The position numbers and the translations under genes are program-made. The notes beneath the pieces were generated by a model. That model worked only from the letters and a program-made list of their open reading frames with translations. It was not told the DNA's origin and did no database searches. Below are positions 1 to 11,500 of a stretch of 64,000 nucleotides of DNA, piece after piece. Source of the stretch: Clusia tigrina (taxonomy: Eukaryota; Arthropoda; Insecta; Diptera; Clusiidae); the NCBI GenBank assembly GCA_920105625.2, contig OV050031.1, forward strand, positions 70,317,995 through 70,381,994, in the 5' to 3' direction. Each line of letters begins with the position of its first letter. Position 1 is the first letter of the stretch.

Positions 1-3000
1 TGCATACAGAAGGCAGCAGACCCCCCAATCGACAGCGGCAGCGACTGAGATGCCTACAGAGACGCTGACAAGAGGCTGCGACGCCGACTGAGTTGCCGAC
101 TGAGGCAGATAGGGGTAGATATAGGCATACAGAAGGCAGCAGATCCCCCAATCGACAGCGGCAGCGACTGAGACGTTTACAGAGACGCTGACAGAGGCTG
201 CGACGCCGACTGAGGCAGATAGGGGTAGATATAGGCATAGAGAATGCAGCAGACCCCCCAATCGACAGCGGCAGGTACTGAGACGCCTACAGAGACGCTG
301 AGAGAGGCTGCGACGCCGACTGATGCGGATAGGGGTAGAAATAGCCATAGAGACGGCACCTGCCCCCCAATCGACAACGGCAGCGACTGAGATGCCTACA
401 GAGACGCTGGCAAGAGGCTGCGACGCCGACTGAGTTGCCGTCTGAGGCAGATAGGGGTAGATATAGGCAAACAGAAGGCAGCAGACCCCCCAATCGACAG
501 CGGCAGCGACTGAGACGCCTACAGAGACGCTGACAGAGGCTGCGACGCCGACTGAGGCAGATAGGGGTAAATATTGGTTTAGAGAATGCAGCAGACCCCC
601 AATCGACGGCTGCAGCGACTGAGACGGCTAGAGAGACACTGACAGAGGCTGCGACGCTGACAGATGCTGCGACGCCGACTGAGACAGACAGGGGAAGAGA
701 TCGGCATAGAGAAGTCATCAGACCCCCCAATCAACAGCGGCAGCTACTGAGACGCCTACAGAGACCCTGACATAGGCTGCGACGCCGACTGCGACGCCTA
801 CTGACGCAGATAGGGGTAGATATTGGCATAGAGAAGGCAGCAAACCCCCAATCGACACCGGCAGCGAATGAGACGCATTCAGAGAGGCTGGCAGAGGCTG
901 CGACGCCGACTTAGACGCCGACTGAGGCAGAGAAGGGTAGATTTTGGTATAGAGAAGGCAGCAGACCCCCCCAATCGACAGCGGCAGCGACTGAGACACC
1001 TACAGAGACGCTGACAGAGGCTGCGAAGCTGACTGAGACGCCGACTGAGGCAGAGAAGGGTAGATATTGGCATAGAGAAGGCAGCAGACCCCCCAATCGA
1101 CAGCGGCAGCGACTGAGACACCTACAGAGACGCTGACATAGGCTGTGAAGCCGACTGAGACGCCGACTGAGGCAGATAGGGCTAGATATAGGCATAGATT
1201 AGGCAGCATACCCCCCAATCGACAGCGGCAGCAACTGAGACGCATTCAGAGACGCTGACAGACGCTGCGACGCCGACTGAGACGACGACTGAGGCAGAGA
1301 AGGGTAGATATTGGCATAGAGACGGCAGCAGACCCCCCAATCGACAGCGGCAGCGACTGAGACACCCACAGAGACGCTGACAGGGGCTGCGAAGCCGACT
1401 GAGACGCCGACTGAGGCAGAGAAGGGTAGATATTGGCATAGAGAAGTCATCAGACCCCCCCAATCAACAGCGGCAGCTACTGAGACGCCTACAGAGACCC
1501 TGACATAGGCTGCGACGCCGACTGAGACGCCAACTGAGGCAGATAGGGGTAGATATTGGCATAGAGAAGGCAGCAAACCCCCAATCGACACCGGCAGCGA
1601 ATGAGACGCATTCAGAGAGGCTGGCAGAGGCTGCGACGCCGACTGAGACGTCGACTGAGGCAGATAGGGTAGATTTTGGTATAGAGAAGGCAGCAGACCC
1701 CCCAATCGACAGCGGCAGCGACTGAGACACCTACAGAGACGCTGACAGAGGCTGTGAAGCCGACTGAGATGCCAACTGAAACAGGTAGGGTAGATATAGG
1801 CATAGAGAATGCAGCAGACCCCCCAATCGACAGCGGCAGCTACTGATATGCCTACAGAGACGCTGAGAGTGGTTGCGACCCCGACTGATGCGGATAGGGG
1901 TAGATATAGCCATAGAGAAGGCAACAGACCCCTCAATCGACAGCGGCAGCGACTGAGACGCCTACAGAGACGCTGACAGAGGCTGCGACGCCATCTGAGA
2001 CGCCGACTGAGGCAGATAGGGGTAGATATAGGCATAGAGAATACAGCAGACCCCCCCCCCCCAATCGACAGCGGCACCTACTGAGATGCCTACAGAGACG
2101 CTGAGAGTGGCTGCGACGCCGACTGATGCGGATAGGGGTAGATATAACCATAGAGAAGGCAGCAGACCGCTCAATCGACAGCGGCAGCGACTGAGACGCC
2201 TACAGAGACGCTGACAGAGGCTGCGACGCCATCTGAGACGCCGACTGAGGCAGATAGGGGTAGATATAGGCATAGAGAATGCAGCAGACCCCCCAATCGA
2301 CAGCGGCAGGTACTGAGACGCCTACAGAGACGCTGAGAGAGGATGCGACGCCGACTGATGCGGATAGGGGTAGATTTAGCCATAGAGAAGGCAGCAGACC
2401 CCCCAATCGACAACGGCAGCGACTGAGATGCCTACAGAGACGCTGACAAGAGGCTGCGACGCCGACTGAGTTGCCGACTGAGGCAGATAGGGGTAAATAT
2501 CGGCAAACAGAAGGCAGCAGACCCCCCAATCGACAGCGGCAGGTACTGAGACGCCTACAGAGACGCTGAGAGAGGATGCGACGCCGACTGATGCGGATAG
2601 GGGTAGATATAGCCATAGAGAAGGCAGCAGACCGCTCAATCGACAGCGGCAGCGACTGAGACGCCTACAGAGACGCTGACAGAGGCTGCGACGCCGACTG
2701 AGATGCCGACTGAGGCAGGTAGGGGTAGATATAGGCATAGAGAAGGTAACAGAACCCCCCAATCGACAGCGGCAGCGACTGAGACGCCTACAGAGACGCT
2801 GAGAGTGGCTGCGACGCCGACTGATGCGGATAGGGGTAGATATAGCCATAGAGAATGCAGCAGACCGCTCAATCGACAGCGGCAGCGACTGAGACGCCTA
2901 CAGATTCGCGGACAGAGGCTGCGACGCCGACTGAGATGCCGACTGAGGCAGGTAGGGGTAGATATAGGCATAGAGAAGGTAGCAGAACCCCCCAATCGAC

Positions 3001-3180
3001 AGCGGCAGCGACTGAGACGCCTACATAGGCTCTGACAATGGCTGCGATGCCGACTGAGATGCCGACTGAGACGCCGACTGAGGCAGAGAGGGGTAGACAT
3101 AGGCATAGGGAAGGCAGCAGACACCTCAATCGACAGCGGCAACAAATGAGACGACTACAGAGACGCTGACAGAGGCTGCG
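1..3180 (+). repeat. Block E, copy 1
   Basis: This run of about 27 monomers reappears at 4847-8140. The offset is 4846 bp near the left end (for example GACGTTTACAGAG at about 172 and 5018), 4847 bp near 1200, 4971 bp near 2200-2600 after a one-monomer difference around 6.5 kb, and 4957 bp near 3100. Diagnostic variants include the monomer with AGAAATAGCCATAGAGACGG, the GAATGAGACGCATTCAGAGA monomers, the long C tract at 2051-2062 and TAGATTTAGCCATAG. No open frame here looks like a gene. The left part is cut by the window edge. Confidence 0.85.
2051..2062 (+). repeat. Expanded C tract (12 C)
   Basis: The C tract that normally has 5-7 residues before AATCGACAG is expanded to 12. The homologous position in block E copy 2 (7021-7033) has 13. 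This shows that the expansion preceded the duplication and that slippage continued after it. Confidence 0.95.
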
Positions 3181-4120
3181 ACGCCGACTGAGATGCCGAC
3201 TGAGGCAGATAGGGGTAGATATAGGCAAACAGAAGGCAGCAGACCCCCCAATCGACAGCGGCAGCGACTGAGATGCCTACAGAGACGCTGACAAGAGGCT
3301 GCGACGCCGACTGAGATGCCGACTGAGGCAGATAGGGGTAGATATAGGCATAGAGAATGCAGCAGACCCCCCAATCGACAGCGGCAGCGACTGAGATGCC
3401 TACAGAGACGCTGACAAGAGGCTGCGACGCCGACTGAGACGCCGACTGAGGCAGATAGGGGTAGATATAGGCATAGAGAAGGCAGCAGACCCCCCAATCG
3501 ACAGCGGCAGCGACTGAGATGCCTACAGAGACGCTGACAAGAGGCTGCGACGCCGACTGAGTTGCCGACTGAGGCAGATAGGGGTAGATATAGGCAAACA
3601 GAAGGCAGCAGACCCCCCAATCGACAGCGGCAGCGACTGAGATGCCTACAGAGACGCTGACAAGAGGCTGCGACGCCGACTGAGGCAGATAGGGGTAGAT
3701 ATAGGCATAGAGAATGCAGCAGACCCCCCAATCGACAGCGGCAGTTACTGAGACGCCTACAGAGACGCTGAGAGAGGCTGCGACGCCGACTGATGCGGAT
3801 AGGGGTAGAAATAGCCATAGAGACGGCACCTGCCCCCCAATCGACAACGGCAGCGACTGAGATGCCTACAGATTCGCGGACAGAGGCTGCGACGCCGACT
3901 GAGATGCCGACTGAGGCAGGTAGGGGTAGATATAGGCATAGAGAAGGTAGCAGAACCCCCCAATCGACAGCGGCAGCGACTGAGACGCCTACATAGGCTC
4001 TGACAATGGCTGCGATGCCGACTGAGATGCCGACTGAGACGCCGACTGAGGCAGAGATGGGTAGACATAGGCATAGAGAAGGCAGCAGACACCTCAATCG
4101 ACAGCGGCAACAAATGAGAC
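2901..4120 (+). repeat. Ordered three-monomer cassette, twice, 968 bp apart
   Basis: A cassette of about 245 bp starts at CAGATTCGCGGACAGAGG (2901 and 3869). It continues through CCTACATAGGCTCTGACAAT and ends in the CAGACACCTCAATC / GGCAACAAATGAGACG monomer. The same three variant monomers recur in the same order near 7858, 17.82 kb (partial), 25.58, 29.54 and 51.22 kb. Order conservation makes this a higher-order repeat cassette rather than chance sharing of variants. 968 bp equals eight monomers of about 121 bp. Confidence 0.8.
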
Positions 4121-4846
4121 GACTACAGAGACGCGGACAGAGGCTGCGACGCCGACTGAGATGCCGACTGTGGCAGGTAGGGGTAGATATAGGCATAGAG
4201 AAGGCAGCAGACCCCCCCAATCGACAGCGGCAGCGACTGAGACGTCTACAGAGACGCTGACAGAGGCTGCGACGCCGACTGAGTTGCCGACTGAGGCAGA
4301 TAGGGGTAGATATATTCATACAGAAGGCAGCAGACCCCCCAATCGACAGCGGCAGCGACTGAGATGCCTACATAGACGCTGACAATGGCTGCGATGCCGA
4401 CTGAGACGCCGACTGAGACGCCGACTGAGACGCCGACTGAGGCAGATAGGGGTAGATATAGGCATAGAGAATGCAGCAGACCCCCCAATCGACAGCGGCA
4501 GCGACTGAGATGCCTACAGAGACGCTGAAAAGAGGCTGCGACGCCGACTGAGACGCCGACTGAGGAAGATAGGGGTAGATATAGGCATAGAGAAGGCAGC
4601 AGACCCCCCAATCGACAGCAGCAGCGACTGAGACGCCTACAGAGACGCTGACAGAGGCTGCGAAGCTGACAGAGGCTGCGACGGCGACTGAGTTGCCGAC
4701 TGAGGCAGATAGTTGTAGATATATGCATACAGAAGGCAGCAGACCCCCCAATCGACAGCGGCAGCGACTGAGATGCCTACAGAGACGCTGACAAGAGGTT
4801 GCGACGCCGACTGAGTTGCCGACTGAGGCAGATAGGGGTAGATATA
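3180..4846 (+). repeat. Block C-like run between the two E copies
   Basis: Mostly 123-bp monomers with GATGCCTACAGAGACGCTGA followed by CAAGAGGCTGCGACGCC, where an extra A makes the unit one base longer. Many carry GTTGCCGACTGAGG in the second 12-mer and GCAAACAGAAGG or GCATACAGAAGG in place of GCATAGAGAAGG. It includes one AGAAATAGCCATAGAGACGG monomer (about 3810-3830) and the 12-mer expansion at 4396-4443. There is no gene. Confidence 0.75.
4396..4443 (+). repeat. Internal 12-mer expansion, four copies
   Basis: Four consecutive copies of GCCGACTGAGAC (the last ends GGC) occupy 48 bp inside one monomer, where one or two copies are usual. This shows directly that monomer length classes arise by gain or loss of the 12-mer. 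Confidence 0.95.
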
Positions 4847-7800
4847 GGCAAACAGAAGGCAGCAGACCCCCCAATCGACAGTGGCAGCGACTGAGATGCC
4901 TACAGAGACGCTGACAAGAGGCTGCGACGCCGACTGAGTTGCCGACTGAAGCAGATAGGGGTAGATATAGGCATACAGAAGGCAGCAGATCCCCCAATCG
5001 ACAGCGGCAGCGACTGAGACGTTTACAGAGACGCTGACAGAGGCTGCGACGCCGACTGAGGCAGATAGGGGTAGATATAGGCATAGAGAATGCAGCAGAC
5101 CCCCCAATCGACAGCGGCAGGTACTGAGACGCCTACAGAGACGCTGAGAGAGGCTGCGACGCCGACTGATGCGGATAGGGGTAGAAATAGCCATAGAGAC
5201 GGCACCTGCCCCCCAATCGACAACGGCAGCGACTGAGATGCCTACAGAGACGCTGGCAAGAGGCTGCGACGCCGACTGAGTTGCCGTCTGAGGCAGATAG
5301 GGGTAGATATAGGCAAACAGAAGGCAGCAGACCCCCCAATCGACAGCGGCAGCGACTGAAACGCCTACAGAGACGCTGACAGAGGCTGCGACGCCGACTG
5401 AGGCAGATAGGGGTAAATATTGGTTTAGAGAATGCAGCAGACCCCCAATCGACGGCTGCAGCGACTGAGACGGCTAGAGAGACACTGACAGAGGCTGCGA
5501 CGCTGACAGATGCTGCGACGCCGACTGAGACAGACAGGGGAAGAGATCGGCATAGAGAAGTCATCAGACCCCCCAATCAACAGCGGCAGCTACTGAGACG
5601 CCTACAGAGACCCTGACATAGGCTGCGACGCCGACTGCGACGCCTACTGACGCAGATAGGGGTAGATATTGGCATAGAGAAGGCAGCAAACCCCCAATCG
5701 ACACCGGCAGCGAATGAGACGCATTCAGAGAGGCTGGCAGAGGCTGCGACGCCGACTTAGACGCCGACTGCGGCAGAGAAGGGTAGATTTTGGTATAGAG
5801 AAGGCAGCAGACCCCCCCCAATCGACAGCGGCAGCGACTAAGACACCTACAGAGACGCTGACAGAGGCTGCGAAGCTGACTGAGACGCCGACTGAGGCAG
5901 AGAAGGGTAGATATTGGCATAGAGAAGGCAGCAGACCCCCCAATCGACAGCGGCAGCGACTGAGACACCTACAGAGACGCTGACATAGGTTGTGAAGCCG
6001 ACTGAGACGCCGACTGAGGCAGATAGGGCTAGATATAGGCATAGATTAGGCAGCATACCCCCCAATCGACAGCGGCAGCAACTGAGACGCATTCAGAGAC
6101 GCTGACAGACGCTGCGACGCCGACTGAGACGACGACTGAGGCAGAGAAGGGTAGATATTGGCATAGAGACGGCAGCAGACCCCCCAATCGACAGCAGCAG
6201 CGACTGAGACACCCACAGAGACGCTGACAGGGGCTGCGAAGCCGACTGAGACGCCGACTGAGGCAGAGAAGGGGTAGATATTGGCATAGAGAAGTCATCA
6301 GACCCCCCAATCAACAGCGGCAGCTACTAAGACGCCTACAGAGACCCTGACATAGGCTGCGACGCCGACTGGGACGCCAACTGAGGCAGATAGGGGTAGA
6401 TATTGGCATAGAGAAGGCAGCAAACCCCCAATCGACACCGGCAGCGAATGAGACGCATTCAGAGAGGCTGGCAGAGGCTGCGACGCCGACTGAGACGTCG
6501 ACTGAGGCAGATAGGGGTAGATATAGGCATAGAGAAGGCAGCAGACCCCCCAATCGACAGCGGCAGCGACTGAGACGCATTCAGAGACGCTGACAGACGC
6601 TGCGACGCCGACTGAGACGCCGACTGAGGCAGAGAAGGGTAGATTTTGGTATAGAGAAGGCAGCAGACCCCCCAATCGACAGCGGCAGCGACTGAGACAC
6701 CTACAGAGACGCTGACAGAGGCTGTGAAGCCGACTGAGATGCCAACTGAAACAGGTAGGGTAGATATAGGCATAGAGAATGCAGCAGACCCCCCAATCGA
6801 CAGCGGCAGCTACTGATATGCCTACAGAGACGCTGAGAGTGGTTGCGACCCCGACTGATGCGGATAGGGGTAGATATAGCCATAGAGAAGGCAACAGACC
6901 CCTCAATCGACAGCGGCAGCGACTGAGACGCCTACAGAGACGCTGACAGAGGCTGCGACGCCATCTGAGACGCCGACTGAGGCAGATAGGGGTAGATATA
7001 GGCATAGAGAATACAGCAGACCCCCCCCCCCCCAATCGACAGCGGCACCTACTGAGATGCCTACAGAGACGCTGAGAGTGGCTGCGACGCCGACTGATGC
7101 GGATAGGGGTAGATATAACCATAGAGAAGGCAGCAGACCGCTCAATCGACAGCGGCAGCGACTGAGACGCCTACAGAGACGCTGACAGAGGCTGCGACGC
7201 CATCTGAGACGCCGACTGAGGCAGATAGGGGTAGATATAGGCATAGAGAATGCAACAGACCCCCCAATCGACAGCGGCAGGTACTGAGACGCCTACAGAG
7301 ACGCTGAGAGAGGATGCGACGCCGACTGATGCGGATAGGGGTAGATTTAGCCATAGAGAAGGCAGCAGACCCCCCAATCGACAACGGCAGCGACTGAGAT
7401 GCCTACAGAGACGCTGACAAGAGGCTGCGACGCCGACTGAGTTGCCGACTGAGGCAGATAGGGGTAAATATCGGCAAACAGAAGGCAGCAGACCCCCCAA
7501 TCGACAGCGGCAGGTACTGAGACGCCTACAGAGACGCTGAGAGAGGATGCGACGCCGACTGATGCGGATAGGGGTAGATATAGCCATAGAGAAGGCAGCA
7601 GACCGCTCAATCGACAGCGGCAGCGACTGAGACGCCTACAGAGACGCTGACAGAGGCTGCGACGCCGACTGATGCGGATAGGGGTAGAAATAGCCATAGA
7701 GACGGCACCTGCCCCCCAATCGACAGCGGCAGCGACTGAGACGCCTACAGAGACGCTGAGAGTGGCTGCGACGCCGACTGATGCGGATAGGGGTAGATAT

Positions 7801-8140
7801 AGCCATAGAGAATGCAGCAGACCGCTCAATCGACAGCGGCAGCGACTGAGACGCCTACAGATTCGCGGACAGAGGCTGCGACGCCGACTGAGATGCCGAC
7901 TGAGGCAGGTAGGGGTAGATATAGGCATAGAGATGGTAGCAGAACCCCCCAATCGACAGCGGCAGCGACTGAGACGCCTACATAGGCTCTGACAATGGCT
8001 GCGATGCCGACTGAGATGCCGACTGAGACGCCGACTGAGGCAGAGAGGGGTAGACATAGGCATAGAGAAGGCAGCAGACACCTCAATCGACAGCGGCAAC
8101 AAATGAGACGACTACAGAGACGCTGACAGAGGCTGCGACG
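4847..8140 (+). repeat. Block E, copy 2
   Basis: Direct repeat of 1-3180. Base-level agreement is high for long stretches (for example 5018-5500 against 172-654). It differs by point changes, by one inserted monomer of about 123 bp near 6.5 kb, and by replacement of part of the 2700-2760 region with an AGAAATAGCCATAGAGACGG monomer near 7680. The expanded C tract at 7021-7033 is shared. After about 8140 the match shifts to sequence resembling 4.15-4.5 kb. Confidence 0.85.
7021..7033 (+). repeat. Expanded C tract (13 C)
   Basis: Homologous to the 12-C tract at 2051-2062 in block E copy 1, with one more C. Most monomers have 5-7 C at this position. Confidence 0.95.
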
Positions 8141-8590
8141 CCGACTGAGATGCCGACTGAGGCAGGTAGGGGTAGATATAGGCTTAGAGAAGGCAGCAGA
8201 CCCCCCCAATCGACAGCGGCAGCGACTGAGACGTCTACAGAGACGCTGACAGAGGCTGCGATGCCGACTGAGACGCCGACTGAGGCAGATAGGGGTAGAT
8301 ATAGGCATAGAGAATGCAGCAGACCCCCCAATCGACAGCGGCAGCGACTGAGATGCCTACAGAGACGCTGACAAGAGGCTGCGACGCCGACTGAGACGCC
8401 GACTGAGGCAGATAGGGGTAGATATAGGCATAGAGAAGGCAGCAGACCCCCCAATCGACAGCGGCAGCGACTGAGATGCCTACAGAGACGCTGACAAGAG
8501 GCTGCGACGCCGACTGAGGCAGATAGGGGTAGATATAGGCATAGAGAATGCAGCAGACCCCCCAATCGACAGCGGCAGGTACTGAGACGC
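8140..8590 (+). repeat. Junction monomers between block E copy 2 and block D copy 1
   Basis: Three to four monomers with GACGTCTACAGAGACGCTGA and GATGCCTACAGAGACGCTGA variants, resembling parts of 3.3-3.7 and 4.15-4.5 kb. No gene or unique sequence is present at this junction, so the block change lies inside the repeat itself, as expected of unequal crossing-over. Confidence 0.65.
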
Positions 8591-11500
8591 CTACAGAGAC
8601 GCTGAGAGAGGCTGCGACGCCGACTGATGCGGATAGGGGTAGAAATAGCCATAGAGACGGCACCTGCCCCCCAATCGACAACGGCAGCGACTGAGATGCC
8701 TACAGAGACGCTGGCAAGAGGCTGCGACGCCGACTGAGTTACCGTCTGAGGCAGATAGGGGTAGATATAGGCAAACAGAAGGCAGCAGACCCCCCAATCG
8801 ACAGCGGCAGCGACTGAAACGCCTACAGAGACGCTGACAGAGGCTGCGACGCCGACTGAGGCAGATAGGGGTAAATATTGGCTTAGAGAATGCAGCAGAC
8901 CCCCAATCGACGGCTGCAGCGACTGAGACGGCTATGGAGACACTGACAGAGGCTGCGACGCTGACAGATGCTGCGACGCCGACTGATGCGGATAGGGGTA
9001 GATATAGCCATAGAGAAGGCAGCAGACCCCCCAATCGACAACGGCAGCGACAAAGATGCCTACAGAGACGCTGACAAGAGGCTGCGACGCCGGCTGAGTT
9101 GCCGACTGAGGCAGATAGGGGTAGATATAGGCAAACAAAAGGCAGCAGACCCCCAATCGACAGCGGCAGCGACTGAGACGCCTACAGAGACGCTGACAGA
9201 GGCTCCGACGCCGACTGAGGCAGATAGGGGTAGATACTGGCATAGAGAATGCAGCAGACCCCCAATCGACGGCGGCAGCGACTGAGACGGCTAGAGAGAC
9301 ACTGACAGAGGCTGCAATGCTGACAGATGCTGCGACGCCGACTGACACGCCGACTGAGGCAGAGAGGGGTAGACATAGACATAGGGAAGGCAGCAGACAC
9401 CTCAATCGACAGCGGCAACAAATGAGACGCCTACAGAGACGCTGACAGAGGCTGCGACGGCGACTGAGATGCCGACTGAGGCAGGTAGGGGTAGATATAG
9501 GCATAGAGAGAGCAGCAGACCCCCCAATCGACAGCGGCAGCGACTGAGACTTATTCAGAGACGCTGAGAGAGACTGCGACGCGGATTGAGGCAGATAGGG
9601 GTAGATATTGGCATAGAGAATGCAGCAGACCCCCAATCGACAGCGGCTGCGACTGAGACGGCTAGAGAGACACTGACAGAAGCTGCGAAGCTGACAGATG
9701 CTGCGACGCCGACTGATGCGGCTAGGGGTAGATATAGCCATAGAGAAGGCAGCAGACCCCCCAATCGACAACGGCAGCGACTGAGATGCCAACAGACACG
9801 CTGACAAGAGGCTGCGACGCTGACTGAGTTGCCGACTGAGGCAGATAGGGGTAGATATAGGCATAGAGAATGCAGCAGACCCCCAATCGACAGCGCCAGC
9901 TACTGAGACGCCTACAGCGACGCTGACAGAGGCTGCGACGCCGACTGAGGCAGATTGGGGTAGATATTGGCATAGAGAATGCAGCAGACCCCAATCGACG
10001 GCGGCAGCGACTGAGACAGCTAGAGTGACACTGACAGAGGCTGCAACGCTGACAGATGTTGCGACTCCGACTGAGACGCCGACTGAGGCAGAGAGGGGGC
10101 AGCAGACACCTCAATCGACAGCGGCAACAAATGAGACGCCTACATAGACTCTGACAATGGCTGCGATGCCGACTGAGATGCCGACTGAGACGTCGACTGA
10201 GGCAGATAAGGGTAGATATAGGCATAGAGAAGGCAGCAGACCCCCCAATCGACAGCGGCAGCGACTGAGACGCCTACAGAGACGCTGACAGAGGCTGCGA
10301 CGCCGACTGAGTTGCCGACTGAGGCAGATAGGGTTAGATATAGGCGTACAGAAGGCAGCAGACCCCCAATCGACAGCGGCAGCAACTGAGACGTTTACAG
10401 AGACGCTGACAGAGGCTGCGACGCCGACTGAGGCAGATAGGGGTAGATATTGGCATAGAGAATGCAGCAGACACTGAGACGCCTACCGAGACGCTGACAG
10501 AGGCTGCGACGCCGACTGAGATGCCGAATGAAACAGGTAGGGGTAGATATAGGCATAGAGAAGGCAGCAGACCCCTCAATCGACAGCGGCAGTGACTGAG
10601 ACGTCTACCGAGACGCTGACAGAGGCTGCGACGCCGACTGAGGCAGATAGCGGTAGATATAGGCATATTGAAGGCAGCAGACCCCCCAATCGACAGCGGC
10701 AGATACTGAGACGCCTACAGAGATGCTGAGAGAGGCTGCGACGCCGACTGATGCGGATAGGGGTAGATATAGCCATAGAGAAGCCAGCAGACCCCTCAAT
10801 CGACAGCGGCAGCGACTGAGACGCCTACACAGACGCTGACAGAGGCTGCGACGCCGTCTGAGACGTCGACTGAGGCAGATAGGGGTAGATATAGGCATAG
10901 AGAATGTAGCAGACCCCCAATCGACAGCGGCAGGTACTGAGATGCCTACAGAGGCGCTGAGAGAGGCTGCCAAGCCGACTGATGCGGATAGGTGTAGATA
11001 TAGCCATAGAGAAGGCAGCAGACCCCCCAATCGACAACGGCAGCGACTGAGACGCCTACAGAGACTCTGACAGAGGCTGAGACGCCGACTGAGGCAGATA
11101 CGGGTAGATATTGGCATAGAGAATGCAGCAGACCCCCAATCGACGGCGGCAGCGACTGAGACACCTAGAGAGACGCTGACAGAGGCTGCGACGCCGACTG
11201 AGATGCCGACTGAGGCAGATAAGGGTAGATATAGGCATAGAGAAGGCAGCAGACCCCCCAATCGAGAGCGGCAGCGACTGAGACGCCTACAGAGCCTCTG
11301 ACAGAGGCTGCGACGCCACCTGAGACGCCGACTGAGGCAGATAGGGGTAGATATAGGCATAGAGAATGCAGAAGACCCCCCAATCGACTGCGGCAGCTAC
11401 TGAGACGCCAACAGAGATGCTGAGAGAGGCTGCGACGCCGACTTATGAGGATAGGGGTAGATATAGCCATAGAGAAGGCAGCAGACCCCCCAATCGACAG

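Noticed and set aside
2901..2918. CENP-B box in the ATTCGCGGACAGAGG variant
   Set aside because: The required A and the CGGG of the NTTCGNNNNANNCGGGN core are not in the right positions here, nor in the AGCAGATTCGGGTAG variant near 56066 or the minus-strand TTCG sites.
10460..10480. Insertion or integration site at the shortened monomer
   Set aside because: It is a simple ~22-bp loss inside the repeat, with no foreign sequence or target-site duplication, and is inherited in three D blocks.
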